Shown here: in pieces, positions 53,612 to 62,429 of the stretch
Numbering within the stretch: the stretch's first letter is position 1
Layout: each line of letters begins with the position of its first letter
NCBI RefSeq assembly: GCF_030268225.1
Contig: NZ_BSQG01000001.1
Span: 1-64,000 of the forward strand
Length of the DNA stretch: 64,000 nt
From: Nocardiopsis ansamitocini
Lineage (GTDB): Bacteria; Actinomycetota; Actinomycetes; Streptosporangiales; Streptosporangiaceae
Reading direction: 5' to 3'
Translations under genes and position numbers: made by a program
The notes under the pieces: generated by a model
Told to the model about the DNA's origin: nothing
What the model saw: only the letters and a program-made list of their open reading frames with translations
Databases searched by the model: none

Positions 53612-54492
53612 CGGGCCGCCACGTGGGCACGCCAGGGCATCAGCACCCGTTCCAACAGGCGGATCGCCGCGTCGATGAGGAGGCCGATGACGGCGTACAG
53701 CACGATGCACAGCACCATGTAGTCGGTACGGAAGTACTGCTGGGCGAGGGTCACCAGGTAGCCGATCCCCGCCGTGGTACCGATCTGCTCGGCGGCGATG
53801 AGACCGGTGAGGCTGATAGTCATGCAGATCCGCAGGGCCATCAGGATGCTGGGCAGGGCGCTGGGGATGATGACGCCCAGCGCCAGCCGGGCCCCTCTCA
53901 GGCCGAACCCGCGGGCGGCCTCCAGGACCTTGCGGTCCACCCCGCGTACGCCCACGTAGGTGTAGGCGTACATGGGGGCGACGGCCGCAACCGCGATGAG
54001 CACGACCTTGAAGGTCTCGTCCACGCCGAACCAGGAGATGAACAGCGGTACGAGGGCCAGGAAGGGAACGGCGCGCACGATCTGCATGGAGGGGTCCACG
54101 AGTTCCTCGCCGAGCGCCGTGAGTCCGGACATGATCCCCAGGAGCAGGCCCGCTCCCACCCCCACTGTCACGCCCAGGGCCGCGCGGCCGAACGAGGCCG
54201 CCAGGAACTCGGCGAGCTGACCGGTCGCGATCAACTCGCGCAGCGCCGTCAGGACGGCCGGAGGGCTGGACAGGATCCGGGGGTCGACGAAGCCGGCGAT
54301 CGACCCCCACCACCACAGCCCCACCAGCAAGAGAGGGATGCTGACGCGCACAGCCAGGGACAGCAGCGGGTTGCGGGGGCGGCTCCCCAGGTGGACGGGG
54401 CGTTCCAGGCCGGGCGGCGCGGGGCGGGGGCCGGTGGGCGCGGCCTCGGCGAACGGGGGTGCCGCAGGCGACGGCCCGGATGAAACGGTCAT
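53608..54492 (-). CDS. SsuC-type ABC transporter permease
   Basis: This 294-residue permease has QIVRAVPFLALVPLFISWFG, VDETFKVVLIAVAAVAPMYA and the EAA loop LEAARGFGLRGARLALGVII, PSALPSILMALRICMTISL, ending LMPWRAHVAAR. ATG 54492, 26 bp after the receptor gene. The N-terminal ~40 residues are Pro/Ala-rich and cytosolic. Confidence 0.92.
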   Translation of the reverse strand: MTVSSGPSPAAPPFAEAAPTGPRPAPPGLERPVHLGSRPRNPLLSLAVRVSIPLLLVGLWWWGSIAGFVDPRILSSPPAVLTALRELIATGQLAEFLAASFGRAALGVTVGVGAGLLLGIMSGLTALGEELVDPSMQIVRAVPFLALVPLFISWFGVDETFKVVLIAVAAVAPMYAYTYVGVRGVDRKVLEAARGFGLRGARLALGVIIPSALPSILMALRICMTISLTGLIAAEQIGTTAGIGYLVTLAQQYFRTDYMVLCIVLYAVIGLLIDAAIRLLERVLMPWRAHVAAR

Positions 54493-54518
54493 GGGAGTGC
54501 TCCTGGTCGTGCGCGGGA

Positions 54519-55535
54519 TCAGCTCAGGGCGGCGGGAAGGTCGAAGACGACGTCGGAGGCGGTGATGGGGTCGGGCAGCACCCCGTGGTCGGCGAAGGTG
54601 CGGCCCACCGTCTCGACCTTGGCGAGATCGTCCTCGGTGGGGTAGCGGTAGACGGTAGTGGCGCGGGTCAGCTCGATCTCCTCGGCCAACCGGTCGCCGT
54701 CGACCGCGGTCGGGCCCTGGTCGAGGAAGACGTTCTGGAACTTCTCCGGCTCGCTCTGCCCCTCTTCGATCAGTTCGTTGAGGACGTCGAAGAAGACCTT
54801 GACCGCCTCGGGGTGCTCCTCCAGCAGGTCGGTGCGGGCCGCGAAGATGCCGAGGTCCGCGTCGTCGACGTCGCGGCTGGTGACGATGGTGTCCGCGCCG
54901 CTGGCCACGGCCTCGGGATAGGCGTTGACGATCGCCCACCATGCGTCGACCTTGCCGGAGCCGAAGGCCGCTGCGCCCTCCTGGGGGTTGAGGTAGACGC
55001 GGTCGACTTCCTCTGGATCGACGCCTTCGGCCTCCAATGCCCGCAGCAGGAGGTACTCGCCCTTTCCTGCCTGGTTGACGGCCACCCGGCGGCCTTCGAG
55101 ATCGGCCAGGCCCGTCACGTCGCTGCCGGCCGGCACGACGAGTCCGTCGCGCACCGGGGCGGGATCGGTGAGGGGGTCGGAGACGCTGAAGATGCGCAGT
55201 TCGTCGGTGCTGGCCAATGCACCCGCGGCCGGTGAGATCGCGCCTTGTTGAAGGTTGACGTCCCCGGATTTCAACGCTTCGGCGGCTGCGGTGAAGGAGG
55301 CGTAGGAGCCGCCCCATTCGATGGTGGCCCCGACCTCGGCCAGGCGGTCCTCGAAGATGCCTTCGCGTTTGGCGTAGGCGAGGGGGCCGGCGTTGCCGGG
55401 GTCGATGACGCGGATGACCCCGCCGTCGCCTTCACCGCCGGGGCCGACCTCGTCGGCGGTGCCGCAGGCGGTGAAGGCGAGGGAGGCGGCCAGCAGGACG
55501 GCGGCGCCGGCGGCGCGCGGACGGAGGGTGCTCAT
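54519..55535 (-). CDS. sulfonate-type ABC substrate-binding lipoprotein
   Basis: This 338-residue protein has a lipobox LAFTAC and an SsuA-like fold: GGVIRVIDPGNAGPLAYAKR, EWGGSYASFTAAAEALKSGD, VNLQQGAISPAAGALA, LEGRRVAVNQAGKGEYLLLR and KVDAWWAIVNAYPEAVASG. ATG 55535. This is the genuine extracytoplasmic receptor of the operon, contrasting with the two signal-less binding-fold proteins encoded downstream. Confidence 0.9.
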   Translation of the reverse strand: MSTLRPRAAGAAVLLAASLAFTACGTADEVGPGGEGDGGVIRVIDPGNAGPLAYAKREGIFEDRLAEVGATIEWGGSYASFTAAAEALKSGDVNLQQGAISPAAGALASTDELRIFSVSDPLTDPAPVRDGLVVPAGSDVTGLADLEGRRVAVNQAGKGEYLLLRALEAEGVDPEEVDRVYLNPQEGAAAFGSGKVDAWWAIVNAYPEAVASGADTIVTSRDVDDADLGIFAARTDLLEEHPEAVKVFFDVLNELIEEGQSEPEKFQNVFLDQGPTAVDGDRLAEEIELTRATTVYRYPTEDDLAKVETVGRTFADHGVLPDPITASDVVFDLPAALS

Positions 55536-55567
55536 GGGGGTTCGCTTTCTGGGACGGGCCGTGGAGG

Positions 55568-56653
55568 TCAGGCCGGGTGGCCGGGGGTGGGGATGCCGAG
55601 GTGCGGCAGGATCGTCTCGGCGACGTGGTGCGCCTCCTCCAGCAGCGGGTTGCCGGAGAGGATGAAGGTGTCGACGCCCAAGGACTCGAATTCCTGGAGG
55701 CGTTCGATGACGTTGGCGTGCGAGCCGACCAGGGCGGTCCCGGGGCCGGGGCGCAGCAGGCCCATCCCCGGCCAGAGGTTGGGGGAGGACTCGATGTCCT
55801 TGGCGCGGTCGGGAACCCGCCCACGGTGGGCGGCCAGCTGCCGGTTCTGGCCGACGGAGTCGGCGTTGGTGGTGAGGTCCAGCTGGCGGGCGAAGGTCTC
55901 GGGCCGGGTGACCTTGAGCAGGTGGTCGGCGTAGGACCATGCTTCGGCGTCGGTGTCCTTGACGATGAGGTGCACGCGCAGCCCGAACCTCAGGGTTCGG
56001 CCGCGTTGCGCGGCTTTGGCGCGCAGGCGGTCGATCTTCTCCTTGAGGTCGGCGGGCGGTTCCCCCCAGGAGAGGTAGACGTCGATCAGTTCGGCTGCCA
56101 GGTCCAGGCCGGGTTCGGAGGAGCCGCCGAACCACAGGGGCACGTGCGGCTTCTGCACCGGGCGCAGCTGTTGGAACCCGGTTCCGGCTCCGGTGACGTC
56201 GATGTGGTCGCCGTGGAAGTCCACGGTCTCGCCGGCGGTGAGGCGGGTGAACACCGACCAGTACTCGCGGGCGAGGGCATAGCGCTCGTCGTGGGCGAGG
56301 GTGAGCCCGTACGTGCTCAGGGTCCGGGTGTCGCCGTTGATGACGTTGATGGTGAGACGGCCGCCGAAGAGGTGGTCGAAGGTCAGCGCCATCTTGGCCA
56401 GCAGGACCGGGGAGATGAGCCCCGGGTGCACCGCGACCAGTGGCCGCAGCCGGGTGGTGACATCGGCGAGTGCGGTGCCCAGTACCCACACGTCGTGGAA
56501 GGCGGTCGCCAGCAGTGCTCCGGAGTAGCCCAGCCGGTCCACTCCGCGGGCCAGGTTCTGCAGATAGGCGAGGTCGACCTCGCGGCGCCCCTCGGGCTCC
56601 CAGGGGTAGGCGCCGTCCTGGGGGACGATGTACCAGAGGACTTCCTTGGCCAC
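55568..56653 (-). CDS. SsuD-family alkanesulfonate-type monooxygenase
   Basis: This 361-residue protein starts at GTG 56653 after GGGAG. Signatures are EVLWYIVPQDGAYPWEPEG, LGYSGALLATAFHDVWVLGT, LVAVHPGLISPVLLAKMALT, RLTINVINGDTRTLSTYG, PLWFGGSSEPGLDLAAEL and TFILSGNPLLEEAHHVAETI. It is close to the SsuD group acting on sulfonates, cleaving C-S with FMNH2 and O2 to sulfite and aldehyde. First gene of the eight-gene operon. Confidence 0.88.
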   Translation of the reverse strand: MAKEVLWYIVPQDGAYPWEPEGRREVDLAYLQNLARGVDRLGYSGALLATAFHDVWVLGTALADVTTRLRPLVAVHPGLISPVLLAKMALTFDHLFGGRLTINVINGDTRTLSTYGLTLAHDERYALAREYWSVFTRLTAGETVDFHGDHIDVTGAGTGFQQLRPVQKPHVPLWFGGSSEPGLDLAAELIDVYLSWGEPPADLKEKIDRLRAKAAQRGRTLRFGLRVHLIVKDTDAEAWSYADHLLKVTRPETFARQLDLTTNADSVGQNRQLAAHRGRVPDRAKDIESSPNLWPGMGLLRPGPGTALVGSHANVIERLQEFESLGVDTFILSGNPLLEEAHHVAETILPHLGIPTPGHPA

Positions 56654-56759
56654 GGAGGACTCCCGGAGGCGTGGGGCCGCACCGTACGCACCAGGCACAC
56701 GACTCGAATACGGCCCATATCGGACAAGTGCCCACACCGTATTTGCCACATCATGGAAT

Positions 56760-56782
56760 TGTCAATCAAGTCAGTAGGTTTT
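56760..56782 (-). promoter_or_regulatory. promoter with CCTACT motif upstream of the eight-gene operon
   Basis: The minus strand reads AAAACCTACTGACTTGATTGACA: a CCTACT element followed by a consensus TTGACA -35 box (complement of 56760-56765). It lies about 110 bp before the monooxygenase start. Confidence 0.55.
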
Positions 56783-56880
56783 ATGGGTAATTAGGCGACA
56801 CCGATGCCCCAGGTCATCGAGGAGAAGGGCGGCCCACACCCGGCGACCGCCCGGCGCAACGGAGCCGCGAAGGTCGCGCC

Positions 56881-57639
56881 TCAGACAGTGGGGCGCAGCA
56901 GGACGCGCTGGAAGGCCGGGGCGTACTCGCGGCCGATCTCGGCGACTTCCGCGACCCGCTCCCGGGGCAGGGCGGTGGCGTCGGCGCGCAGCGCCAGGGC
57001 CATCTGGACCTGACCGAACTCGTCGGCCAGAGGCACGGCGACCGTGCGCTTGCCCGCCATCAACTCCTCGTCGTTGACGGCATAGCCGCAGTCGCGCACC
57101 CGGACCAGTTCCGCCTCCAGCCGATGCGGGTCGGTGATCGTGCGCCGGGTCAGCGCGACCAGTTCGCCCAGCTCCGCGGCTTCGAAGTCGGGGTTCCAGG
57201 CCAGGAGGACCTTGCCCATCGCCGAGGCGTGCAAGGGGATATGCACGCCGACACCGGCTTCGGGGTCGGCCACCTCGCCCACCACGACGATGGCGCTGCG
57301 GCCGCTGCGGATCGCCAGGCCCGGCGAGGTTCCCGTGACCGCCGCCAGACTCTCGATCAGCGGCTCGGCCCGATAGAGGCCCCGATGGCGATAGAGCACC
57401 TGCCCGAGTTCGGCGACCGAGGCGCCCAGCCGGTACCGCGAGGAACCCGGGTCGCGTTCCAGGAACCCCTCCCCCACCAGCGTGCGCGCCAACCGGTAGG
57501 CGGTACTGGTGCGCAGGTCGAGCAGGCGGGCGATATCGGTGGCCCCCAGTTCGGGGCCGTGGTCGCGGAAGCAGTGCAGCACCCGCAGCGCCCGGACCAC
57601 CGCCTGGGCACCCGACGGCGGGGCATCCTCCACTGCCAT
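56881..57639 (-). CDS. IclR-family regulator
   Basis: This 252-residue protein has an N-terminal winged helix (GATDIARLLDLRTSTAYRLA, LVGEGFLERDPGSSRYRLG) and a C-terminal IclR effector domain (HIPLHASAMGKVLLAW, GYAVNDEELMAGKRTVAVPL). ATG 57639 follows AAAGGAAACG. Located between the long sulfur operon and the divergent SsuD/SsuE/reductase operon, it is a candidate local regulator of organosulfur genes. Confidence 0.88.
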   Translation of the reverse strand: MAVEDAPPSGAQAVVRALRVLHCFRDHGPELGATDIARLLDLRTSTAYRLARTLVGEGFLERDPGSSRYRLGASVAELGQVLYRHRGLYRAEPLIESLAAVTGTSPGLAIRSGRSAIVVVGEVADPEAGVGVHIPLHASAMGKVLLAWNPDFEAAELGELVALTRRTITDPHRLEAELVRVRDCGYAVNDEELMAGKRTVAVPLADEFGQVQMALALRADATALPRERVAEVAEIGREYAPAFQRVLLRPTV

Positions 57640-57754
57640 CGTTTCCTTTCGCTCCAAACGATCCGGCCGAGAGGACACCTCCGGCCGACGATCGGGCAAA
57701 CCTACCCGACCCGGCACCCCCGAACCGCAGGACAGTCCACCCGCCCCACCATAA

Positions 57755-57776
57755 TTTCCTACTACACAGGTTGACA
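57755..57776 (+). promoter_or_regulatory. promoter with TTTCCTACT motif (ssuD-ssuE-reductase operon)
   Basis: TTTCCTACT (57755-57763) is followed after seven bases by TTGACA (57771-57776), about 170 bp upstream of the monooxygenase ATG. The rest of 57640-57945 shows no other feature. Confidence 0.6.
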
Positions 57777-57945
57777 AAGTCAATTTAAGAAATCACCCTA
57801 AAGAGGGCACGCCGGCGGCCAGACCGGCCGTACGGCGGCCGGCCTGCATCAGCCGCCCGGTCCACAGCGCGCCGAGACGGGAGCGCGCACCGGACCGCCC
57901 CTTCCGGACCACGGGGGTCGCCACGAAGCAGAACGGAAGCCTCCG

Positions 57946-59115
57946 ATGACACTGACGTTCCACTGGTTCCTGCCCACCCAGGGCGACAGCCGGGGCATCG
58001 TCGGCGGGGGCCACGGGGTGGAGGTCGCCTCCGCGTGGCAGACGCGCGAACCCACGCTGGCCTACCTGGCCCAGGTGGCCCGAGCAGCCGAGCAGTTGGG
58101 CTTCGCCGGCGTCCTGACCCCGACCGGGGCCTGGTGCGAGGACGCCTGGCTCAGCACCGCGATGCTGGTCGGCGCGACCCGTCGGCTGAGGTTCCTGGTG
58201 GCCCTGCGTCCGGGCCTGCTCTCCCCCACCCTCGCCGCACAGATGGCCGCGACCTACCAGCGCCTCAGCGAGGGACGCCTCCTCCTCAACGTGGTCACGG
58301 GTGGAGAGAGCGCGGAACAGCGGGGCCACGGCGACTTCCTGGACAAGGACGCGCGCTACGCACGCACCGACGAGTTCCTGCGGATCGCGACGCGGCTCTG
58401 GGAGGGCGAAACGGTGGACTTCGCCGGCGACCACCTCACCGTCGAGCAGGCGGCGCTGCACCGTCCGCCCGTAGCGCGGCCACCCGTGTACTTCGGCGGT
58501 TCCTCCCCTGCGGCGTTGGAGGTAGCGGCGCGGCGCGCCGACACCTACCTGACCTGGGGAGAACCTCCCGGGCCCGTGACCGACAAGATCGACCGGGTGC
58601 GCGCCCTCGCCGCCAGGCGCGGACGCGCCCTGGAATACGGCATCCGGCTGCACGTCATCACCCGTGACACGGCGGCCGAGGCGTGGGGCGAGGCGGACCG
58701 GCTCCTCTCCCGCCTCGACGACACGACCGTTTCGGGGGTCCAGGCCGGACTGGCCCGCAGCGAATCCGAGGGGCAGCGCCGCATGCGGGCGCTGCACGGC
58801 GGGAGCAGGGACCACCTGGAGGTCTATCCCAACCTGTGGGCGGGCGTCGGCCTGGCGCGCGGCGGCGCCGGCACCGCCCTGGTCGGCAGCCACAGCGAGG
58901 TGGCCGACCGCATCGAGGAGTACCACCGGTTGGGCATCACCGAATTCGTCCTCTCCGGGTACCCGCACCTGGAGGAGTCCTACTGGTTCGGGGAGGGGGT
59001 CCTGCCGCTGCTGCACAAGCGCGGCCTGTGGCACCACCCGGACGCGGCCCCTCCCGCCGCACACCCACGGGTCCCCCTCGCCCGACCGTCCCTGACCGCC
59101 GACCCCGCCACCTGA
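57946..59115 (+). CDS. ssuD: alkanesulfonate monooxygenase
   Basis: This 389-residue protein starts at ATG 57946 (MTLTFHWFLPTQGDSRG). Full SsuD set: LGFAGVLTPTGAWCEDAWLS, FLVALRPGLLSPTLAAQMAA, RLLLNVVTGGESAEQRGHGD, VYFGGSSPAALEVAARRADT and EYHRLGITEFVLSGYPHLEE. A tail of ~30 Pro/Ala-rich residues follows the family end. It cleaves alkanesulfonates to sulfite and aldehyde with FMNH2 supplied by the next gene. It is the intact paralogue of the interrupted gene at 47286-48380. Confidence 0.92.
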   Translation: MTLTFHWFLPTQGDSRGIVGGGHGVEVASAWQTREPTLAYLAQVARAAEQLGFAGVLTPTGAWCEDAWLSTAMLVGATRRLRFLVALRPGLLSPTLAAQMAATYQRLSEGRLLLNVVTGGESAEQRGHGDFLDKDARYARTDEFLRIATRLWEGETVDFAGDHLTVEQAALHRPPVARPPVYFGGSSPAALEVAARRADTYLTWGEPPGPVTDKIDRVRALAARRGRALEYGIRLHVITRDTAAEAWGEADRLLSRLDDTTVSGVQAGLARSESEGQRRMRALHGGSRDHLEVYPNLWAGVGLARGGAGTALVGSHSEVADRIEEYHRLGITEFVLSGYPHLEESYWFGEGVLPLLHKRGLWHHPDAAPPAAHPRVPLARPSLTADPAT

Positions 59116-59131
59116 GCAAGGAGCGCTCACC

Positions 59132-59665
59132 ATGTCCGTCACGGTTCTCGTGGGAAACCCGCGACCGGGTTCCCGTACCGCATCCGCCGCCCTGGCCGCG
59201 GCCGATCGGGTCGCCGCCGCCCTGGGCCTCCCCGGTGGGCACGACCTCGTCGAACTGGCCGTCCTGGGGCCGGACCTGCTGGTTCCCGGCCCGCCGCCCG
59301 AGGTCGCCGACGCGCTGCACCGGGTCGGGACCGCCGACGTCCTGATCGTGGCCAGTCCCACCTACAAGGCGACCTACACCGGCCTGCTCAAGGTCTTCCT
59401 CGACCTGCTGCCCAGCGGGGCGCTGACCGGGACGACGGCCCTCCCCCTTCTGGTCATGGGCTCACCGGCCCACACCCTCGCCGTCGAGGTGCACCTGCGC
59501 CCCCTGCTGGTCGAGTTGGGTGCCGAGGTGCCCACTCCCGGTCTCGCCGTCCTCCAGGGCAGCATCGCGGCCGGGGACGGTTCGGAGTTGGACGCCGTCC
59601 TCGCTCCCTGGGTCCAGCGGGTCGCCCCCCAGATCCGCCAGCGCCTGCGCGGGGCGACCGCATGA
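59132..59665 (+). CDS. ssuE: NAD(P)H-dependent FMN reductase
   Basis: This 177-residue flavodoxin-fold reductase contains VTVLVGNPRPGSRTASAALA, VLIVASPTYKATYTGLLKVF, LDLLPSGALTGTTALPLLVM, GSPAHTL. The FMN-binding GNPRPGSRT and SPTYK.TYTGLLK motifs are as in SsuE/MsuE. It lies 16 bp after ssuD. Supplies reduced FMN to the SsuD-type monooxygenases of the island, none of which carries its own reductase. Confidence 0.92.
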   Translation: MSVTVLVGNPRPGSRTASAALAAADRVAAALGLPGGHDLVELAVLGPDLLVPGPPPEVADALHRVGTADVLIVASPTYKATYTGLLKVFLDLLPSGALTGTTALPLLVMGSPAHTLAVEVHLRPLLVELGAEVPTPGLAVLQGSIAAGDGSELDAVLAPWVQRVAPQIRQRLRGATA

Positions 59666-59696
59666 TCGCCGTCCCCCTACCCCTCGGAGGTTCCCG

Positions 59697-60227
59697 ATGA
59701 GCAAGACCGACACCGTCTCTCCGCCCTCCGGGAACCAGCAGGGCCCCGACACGGCCCGGTTCAGGGCAGCGCTGCGGCACCACCCCGCCGGCGTCGTGAT
59801 CGTGACCGCCGATGTCGCGGGCGAACCCGTCGGACTCACCGCCACGTCCTTCACCAGCGTCAGCCTCACCCCTCCACTGGTCTCGTTCTACGTGGCCACG
59901 TCCTCGACCACCTGGCCGAGGCTGCGCCTGGCCGACTCCTTCGCCGTCCACCTGCTGGGCGAGGAGCAGGCGGATCTCGCGGCGCGTTTCGCCGCCAAGG
60001 GCGCCGACCGTTTCGCCCCGCCGACCCGTTGGACGCGCGGGGCGGGAGGCATCCCCCTGCTGGACGGGGGCACCGTCCGTCTGGTGTGCGCGCGGCACGA
60101 GACCCGGCTGATCGGCGACCACTGGCTGGTCGTGGGAGAGGTGACCCACAGCCAGGTGCACGCTGATCCGCCGCCGCCCCTGCTGTACCACCAGGGGGCC
60201 TTCGGCGGATTCACCGCGCTGCCCTGA
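59697..60227 (+). CDS. flavin reductase (HpaC/DszD-type domain)
   Basis: This 176-residue protein starts at ATG 59697 behind CGGAGG. The flavin_reduct domain is visible as RHHPAGVVIVTADVAGEPVG, LTATSFTSVSLTPPLVSFYV, DSFAVHLLGEEQADLAARFA and HWLVVGEVTHSQVHA. It is a second reductase of a different fold from SsuE in the same operon, as in systems where the monooxygenases (for example DszA/NtaA types) prefer a HpaC-like partner. Confidence 0.9.
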   Translation: MSKTDTVSPPSGNQQGPDTARFRAALRHHPAGVVIVTADVAGEPVGLTATSFTSVSLTPPLVSFYVATSSTTWPRLRLADSFAVHLLGEEQADLAARFAAKGADRFAPPTRWTRGAGGIPLLDGGTVRLVCARHETRLIGDHWLVVGEVTHSQVHADPPPPLLYHQGAFGGFTALP

Positions 60228-60464
60228 CCGTGTCGCGGCCACCGCGCCGGGGTGGCGGATTCGGACGGACGGACCGGGCAACGTCGTGGCGGGCCGGGTC
60301 GGCGGGCATCGTGGTGCACCGCCGGCAGGCGGTGGCGCCCGGCCCCGGGGAAGAGGTCCGCGCGAAACACGATGTGTCCACCAGGCGCGTGTTCATCGGC
60401 GCAGCCCCTCCCCATCAGCGGGACTGCACGACGGCACACCGCTGAAAGCCTGGGAGACGTTGGC
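60228..60464. other. spacer between reductase gene and CRISPR array
   Basis: GC-rich sequence with no recognised gene. It is the leader-distal flank of the array. Confidence 0.45.
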
Positions 60465-61593
60465 GGTCCGTCCCCGCGTGCGCGGGTTGACCTCGGCAGA
60501 CCAGCGCCGTCTCCTCGCGTTTGCGGTCCATCCCCACATGCGTGGGGCTCACAAACCGGAGACGGAGGTGTGACGAACCGGCAATGGTCCATCCCCACAT
60601 GCGTGGGGCTCACCACGAATCCCCGCTCACCGCACGGGAAGCGTCAGGTCCATCCCCACATGCGTGGGGCTCACGACCGGGTGTGCGTGATCCGGTCACG
60701 GAGCGCCGGTCCATCCCCACATGCGTGGGGCTCACTCGCTCACCGGGGATGACCTCGATCCCGCACCCGGTCCATCCCCACATGCGTGGGGCTCACGTAT
60801 CGACCGCCGCACCCGTACCCGCCGGCACCGGTCCATACCCACATGCGTGGGGCTCACGCTCGCGAGATCTGCTCGTGGAAATACTCCAGAGGTCCATCCC
60901 CACATGCGTGGGGCTCACGATGGGAGAGACGCCCGCCTGCTCCTCCTCGACGGTCCATCCCCACATGCGTGGGGCTCACTTCGACCCCGAGTCGGCCCAC
61001 CCAACCGTGATCGGTCCATCCCCACATGCGTGGGGCTCACCGCGCCGACCAGCGCGTTCCAAAGCCCCGAGACCGGTCCATCCCCACATGCGTGGGGCTC
61101 ACCGCACGGCGCAGCGGCACGACCGCGGCCCACGCCGGTCCATCCCCACATGCGTGGGGCTCACCGGAGGCCAGGACGGCCCCCGGGGCTAGTTGGCGGT
61201 CCATCCCCACATGCGTGGGGCTCACCACTCAAAGAACACAGCGAAGAGTTGACGTGGTGGTCCATCCCCACATGCGTGGGGCTCACTTTCCGCCATGGCG
61301 GCCGGCGCCCCGGGGCCGACGGTCCATCCCCACATGCGTGGGGCTCACCATCTGCGTCTGCCAGCGAAGAGCCGTATTCGACGGTCCATCCCCACATGCG
61401 TGGGGCTCACGGTCTTGGCGACCGCGACGACCCCGTCGAGGTCGGTCCATCCCCACATGCGTGGGGCTCACCTCGCCCTCGGGCGAACCAACCTCCAGCA
61501 GGGCGGTCCATCCCCACATGCGTGGGGCTCACCCGGACTCGCCGGTCGGACGGCGGCTGGGCCCCGGTCCATCCCCACATGCGTGGGGCTCAC
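60465..61593 (-). CRISPR. type I-E-like CRISPR array, 19 repeats, no cas genes in window
   Basis: Eighteen 28-bp repeats (GGTCCATCCCCACATG... ending CGTGGGGCTCAC) start at 60525 and recur every 61-62 bp to 61593, with spacers of 33-34 bp. A degenerate repeat at 60465-60492 (GGTCCGTCCCCGCGTG...) precedes them. Read on the minus strand the repeat starts GTGAGCCCC and ends GGGGATGGACC, the usual orientation of actinobacterial type I-E repeats. Repeat decay at the left end and an AT-rich flank at the right therefore put the leader on the right and transcription on the minus strand. The repeat at 60830 has one substitution (CCATACCC). Short inverted arms CCCCACATGCGTGGGG form the crRNA hairpin. 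Confidence 0.97.
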
Positions 61594-61901
61594 AGTTAAT
61601 GACCTGGCACTTTGCGAGCCGTTACCATTATGAGATTTTCGGTGAGGCGTCCAGCACCCCTATTATCCACTAGCTCCCGCCCCCTGTCAGACCAACCACT
61701 CCCCCACCCCCACCAGGCACTACGCCCGCGACATGCGGCCAAGCAGGGCTTGGTAACAGCATCCTGGGCCAACAGGTCACCTCCCACCGCATGGGGAAGG
61801 CGGAAGCGATCGCGGAAGGAAACCGTCCGCATTGCCCTTCGCGACTTGTCGATCGCCTGCGTTGAACCGGTACGACACTCCTTCCGCTCCCCTGAACTCG
61901 C
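61594..61901 (-). promoter_or_regulatory. putative CRISPR leader and intergenic region
   Basis: The ~50 bp next to the first repeat are AT-rich for this genome (minus strand ...AGGTCATTAACT|GTGAGC). This is where a I-E leader with the promoter and adaptation signals should lie. Beyond about 61700 nothing recognisable is seen until the DUF5753-like gene. Confidence 0.5.
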
Positions 61902-62429
61902 TCAGAGCCGGTAGGGGTGGGCGGCGTGGAGGAGGTCCTGGAAGTGGGCGAGGTAGTGGCGGGTGTCTCTGATCGGCAACGCCAAGGGGAAGGGGATGGC
62001 TTCCACGGTGGTGGCGTTGTCGGTGATGGTGAAGGCGCACGACCAGATCACCGGGGGGTCCTGCTTCTCGGGCAGGACACGCAGGGTGACGTGGGCCAGC
62101 TCGGCCAACGCCAGGAGCAGCAGGTGTTGTTCGGTCATGGTCTCCACCCCACCGATAGGGCGGCGCAGCGCCGTCTCGGTCACCACGTAGGTGCGGGGGT
62201 GTTCGGCATCGATGAGCAAGCGCTGGCGGCGCATGCGGATCTGGATGATTTCTTCGACGTGCTCAGGGCGCAGCAACCTTGAGGCGGTCAGGACCGTGCG
62301 GGCGTAGGAGGGGGTTTGCAGAGGGGCGGGCACGGTGGAGGGTGCGAAGGCGCGGATCTGGCCGTGGGGTTCGTCCAAGGCGAGGTTGCGTTGGTGTTTG
62401 ACGAGCGCGCCGGAGACGTCAACGCCCAT
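61902..62429 (-). CDS. freestanding DUF5753-like domain protein
   Basis: This 175-residue protein starts at ATG 62429. DUF5753 hallmarks are AFAPSTVPAPLQTPSYARTV, HVEEIIQIRMRRQRLLIDAE, YVVTETALRRPIGG, EQHLLLLALAELAHVTLRVL and LPIRDTRHYLAHFQDLL. In most actinomycete proteins (Scr1-type regulators) this domain follows a helix-turn-helix; here the HTH is missing and the gene is instead coupled (TGATG) to the BldC-like gene. The two proteins may act as a split regulator. Confidence 0.78.
   Translation of the reverse strand: MGVDVSGALVKHQRNLALDEPHGQIRAFAPSTVPAPLQTPSYARTVLTASRLLRPEHVEEIIQIRMRRQRLLIDAEHPRTYVVTETALRRPIGGVETMTEQHLLLLALAELAHVTLRVLPEKQDPPVIWSCAFTITDNATTVEAIPFPLALPIRDTRHYLAHFQDLLHAAHPYRL

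Noticed and set aside
60521-61673. Long open frames through 60.5-61.7 kb encoding repeated peptides such as SIPTCVGLT and GPSPHAWGS
   Set aside because: These are translations of the CRISPR repeats in different frames, not genes.
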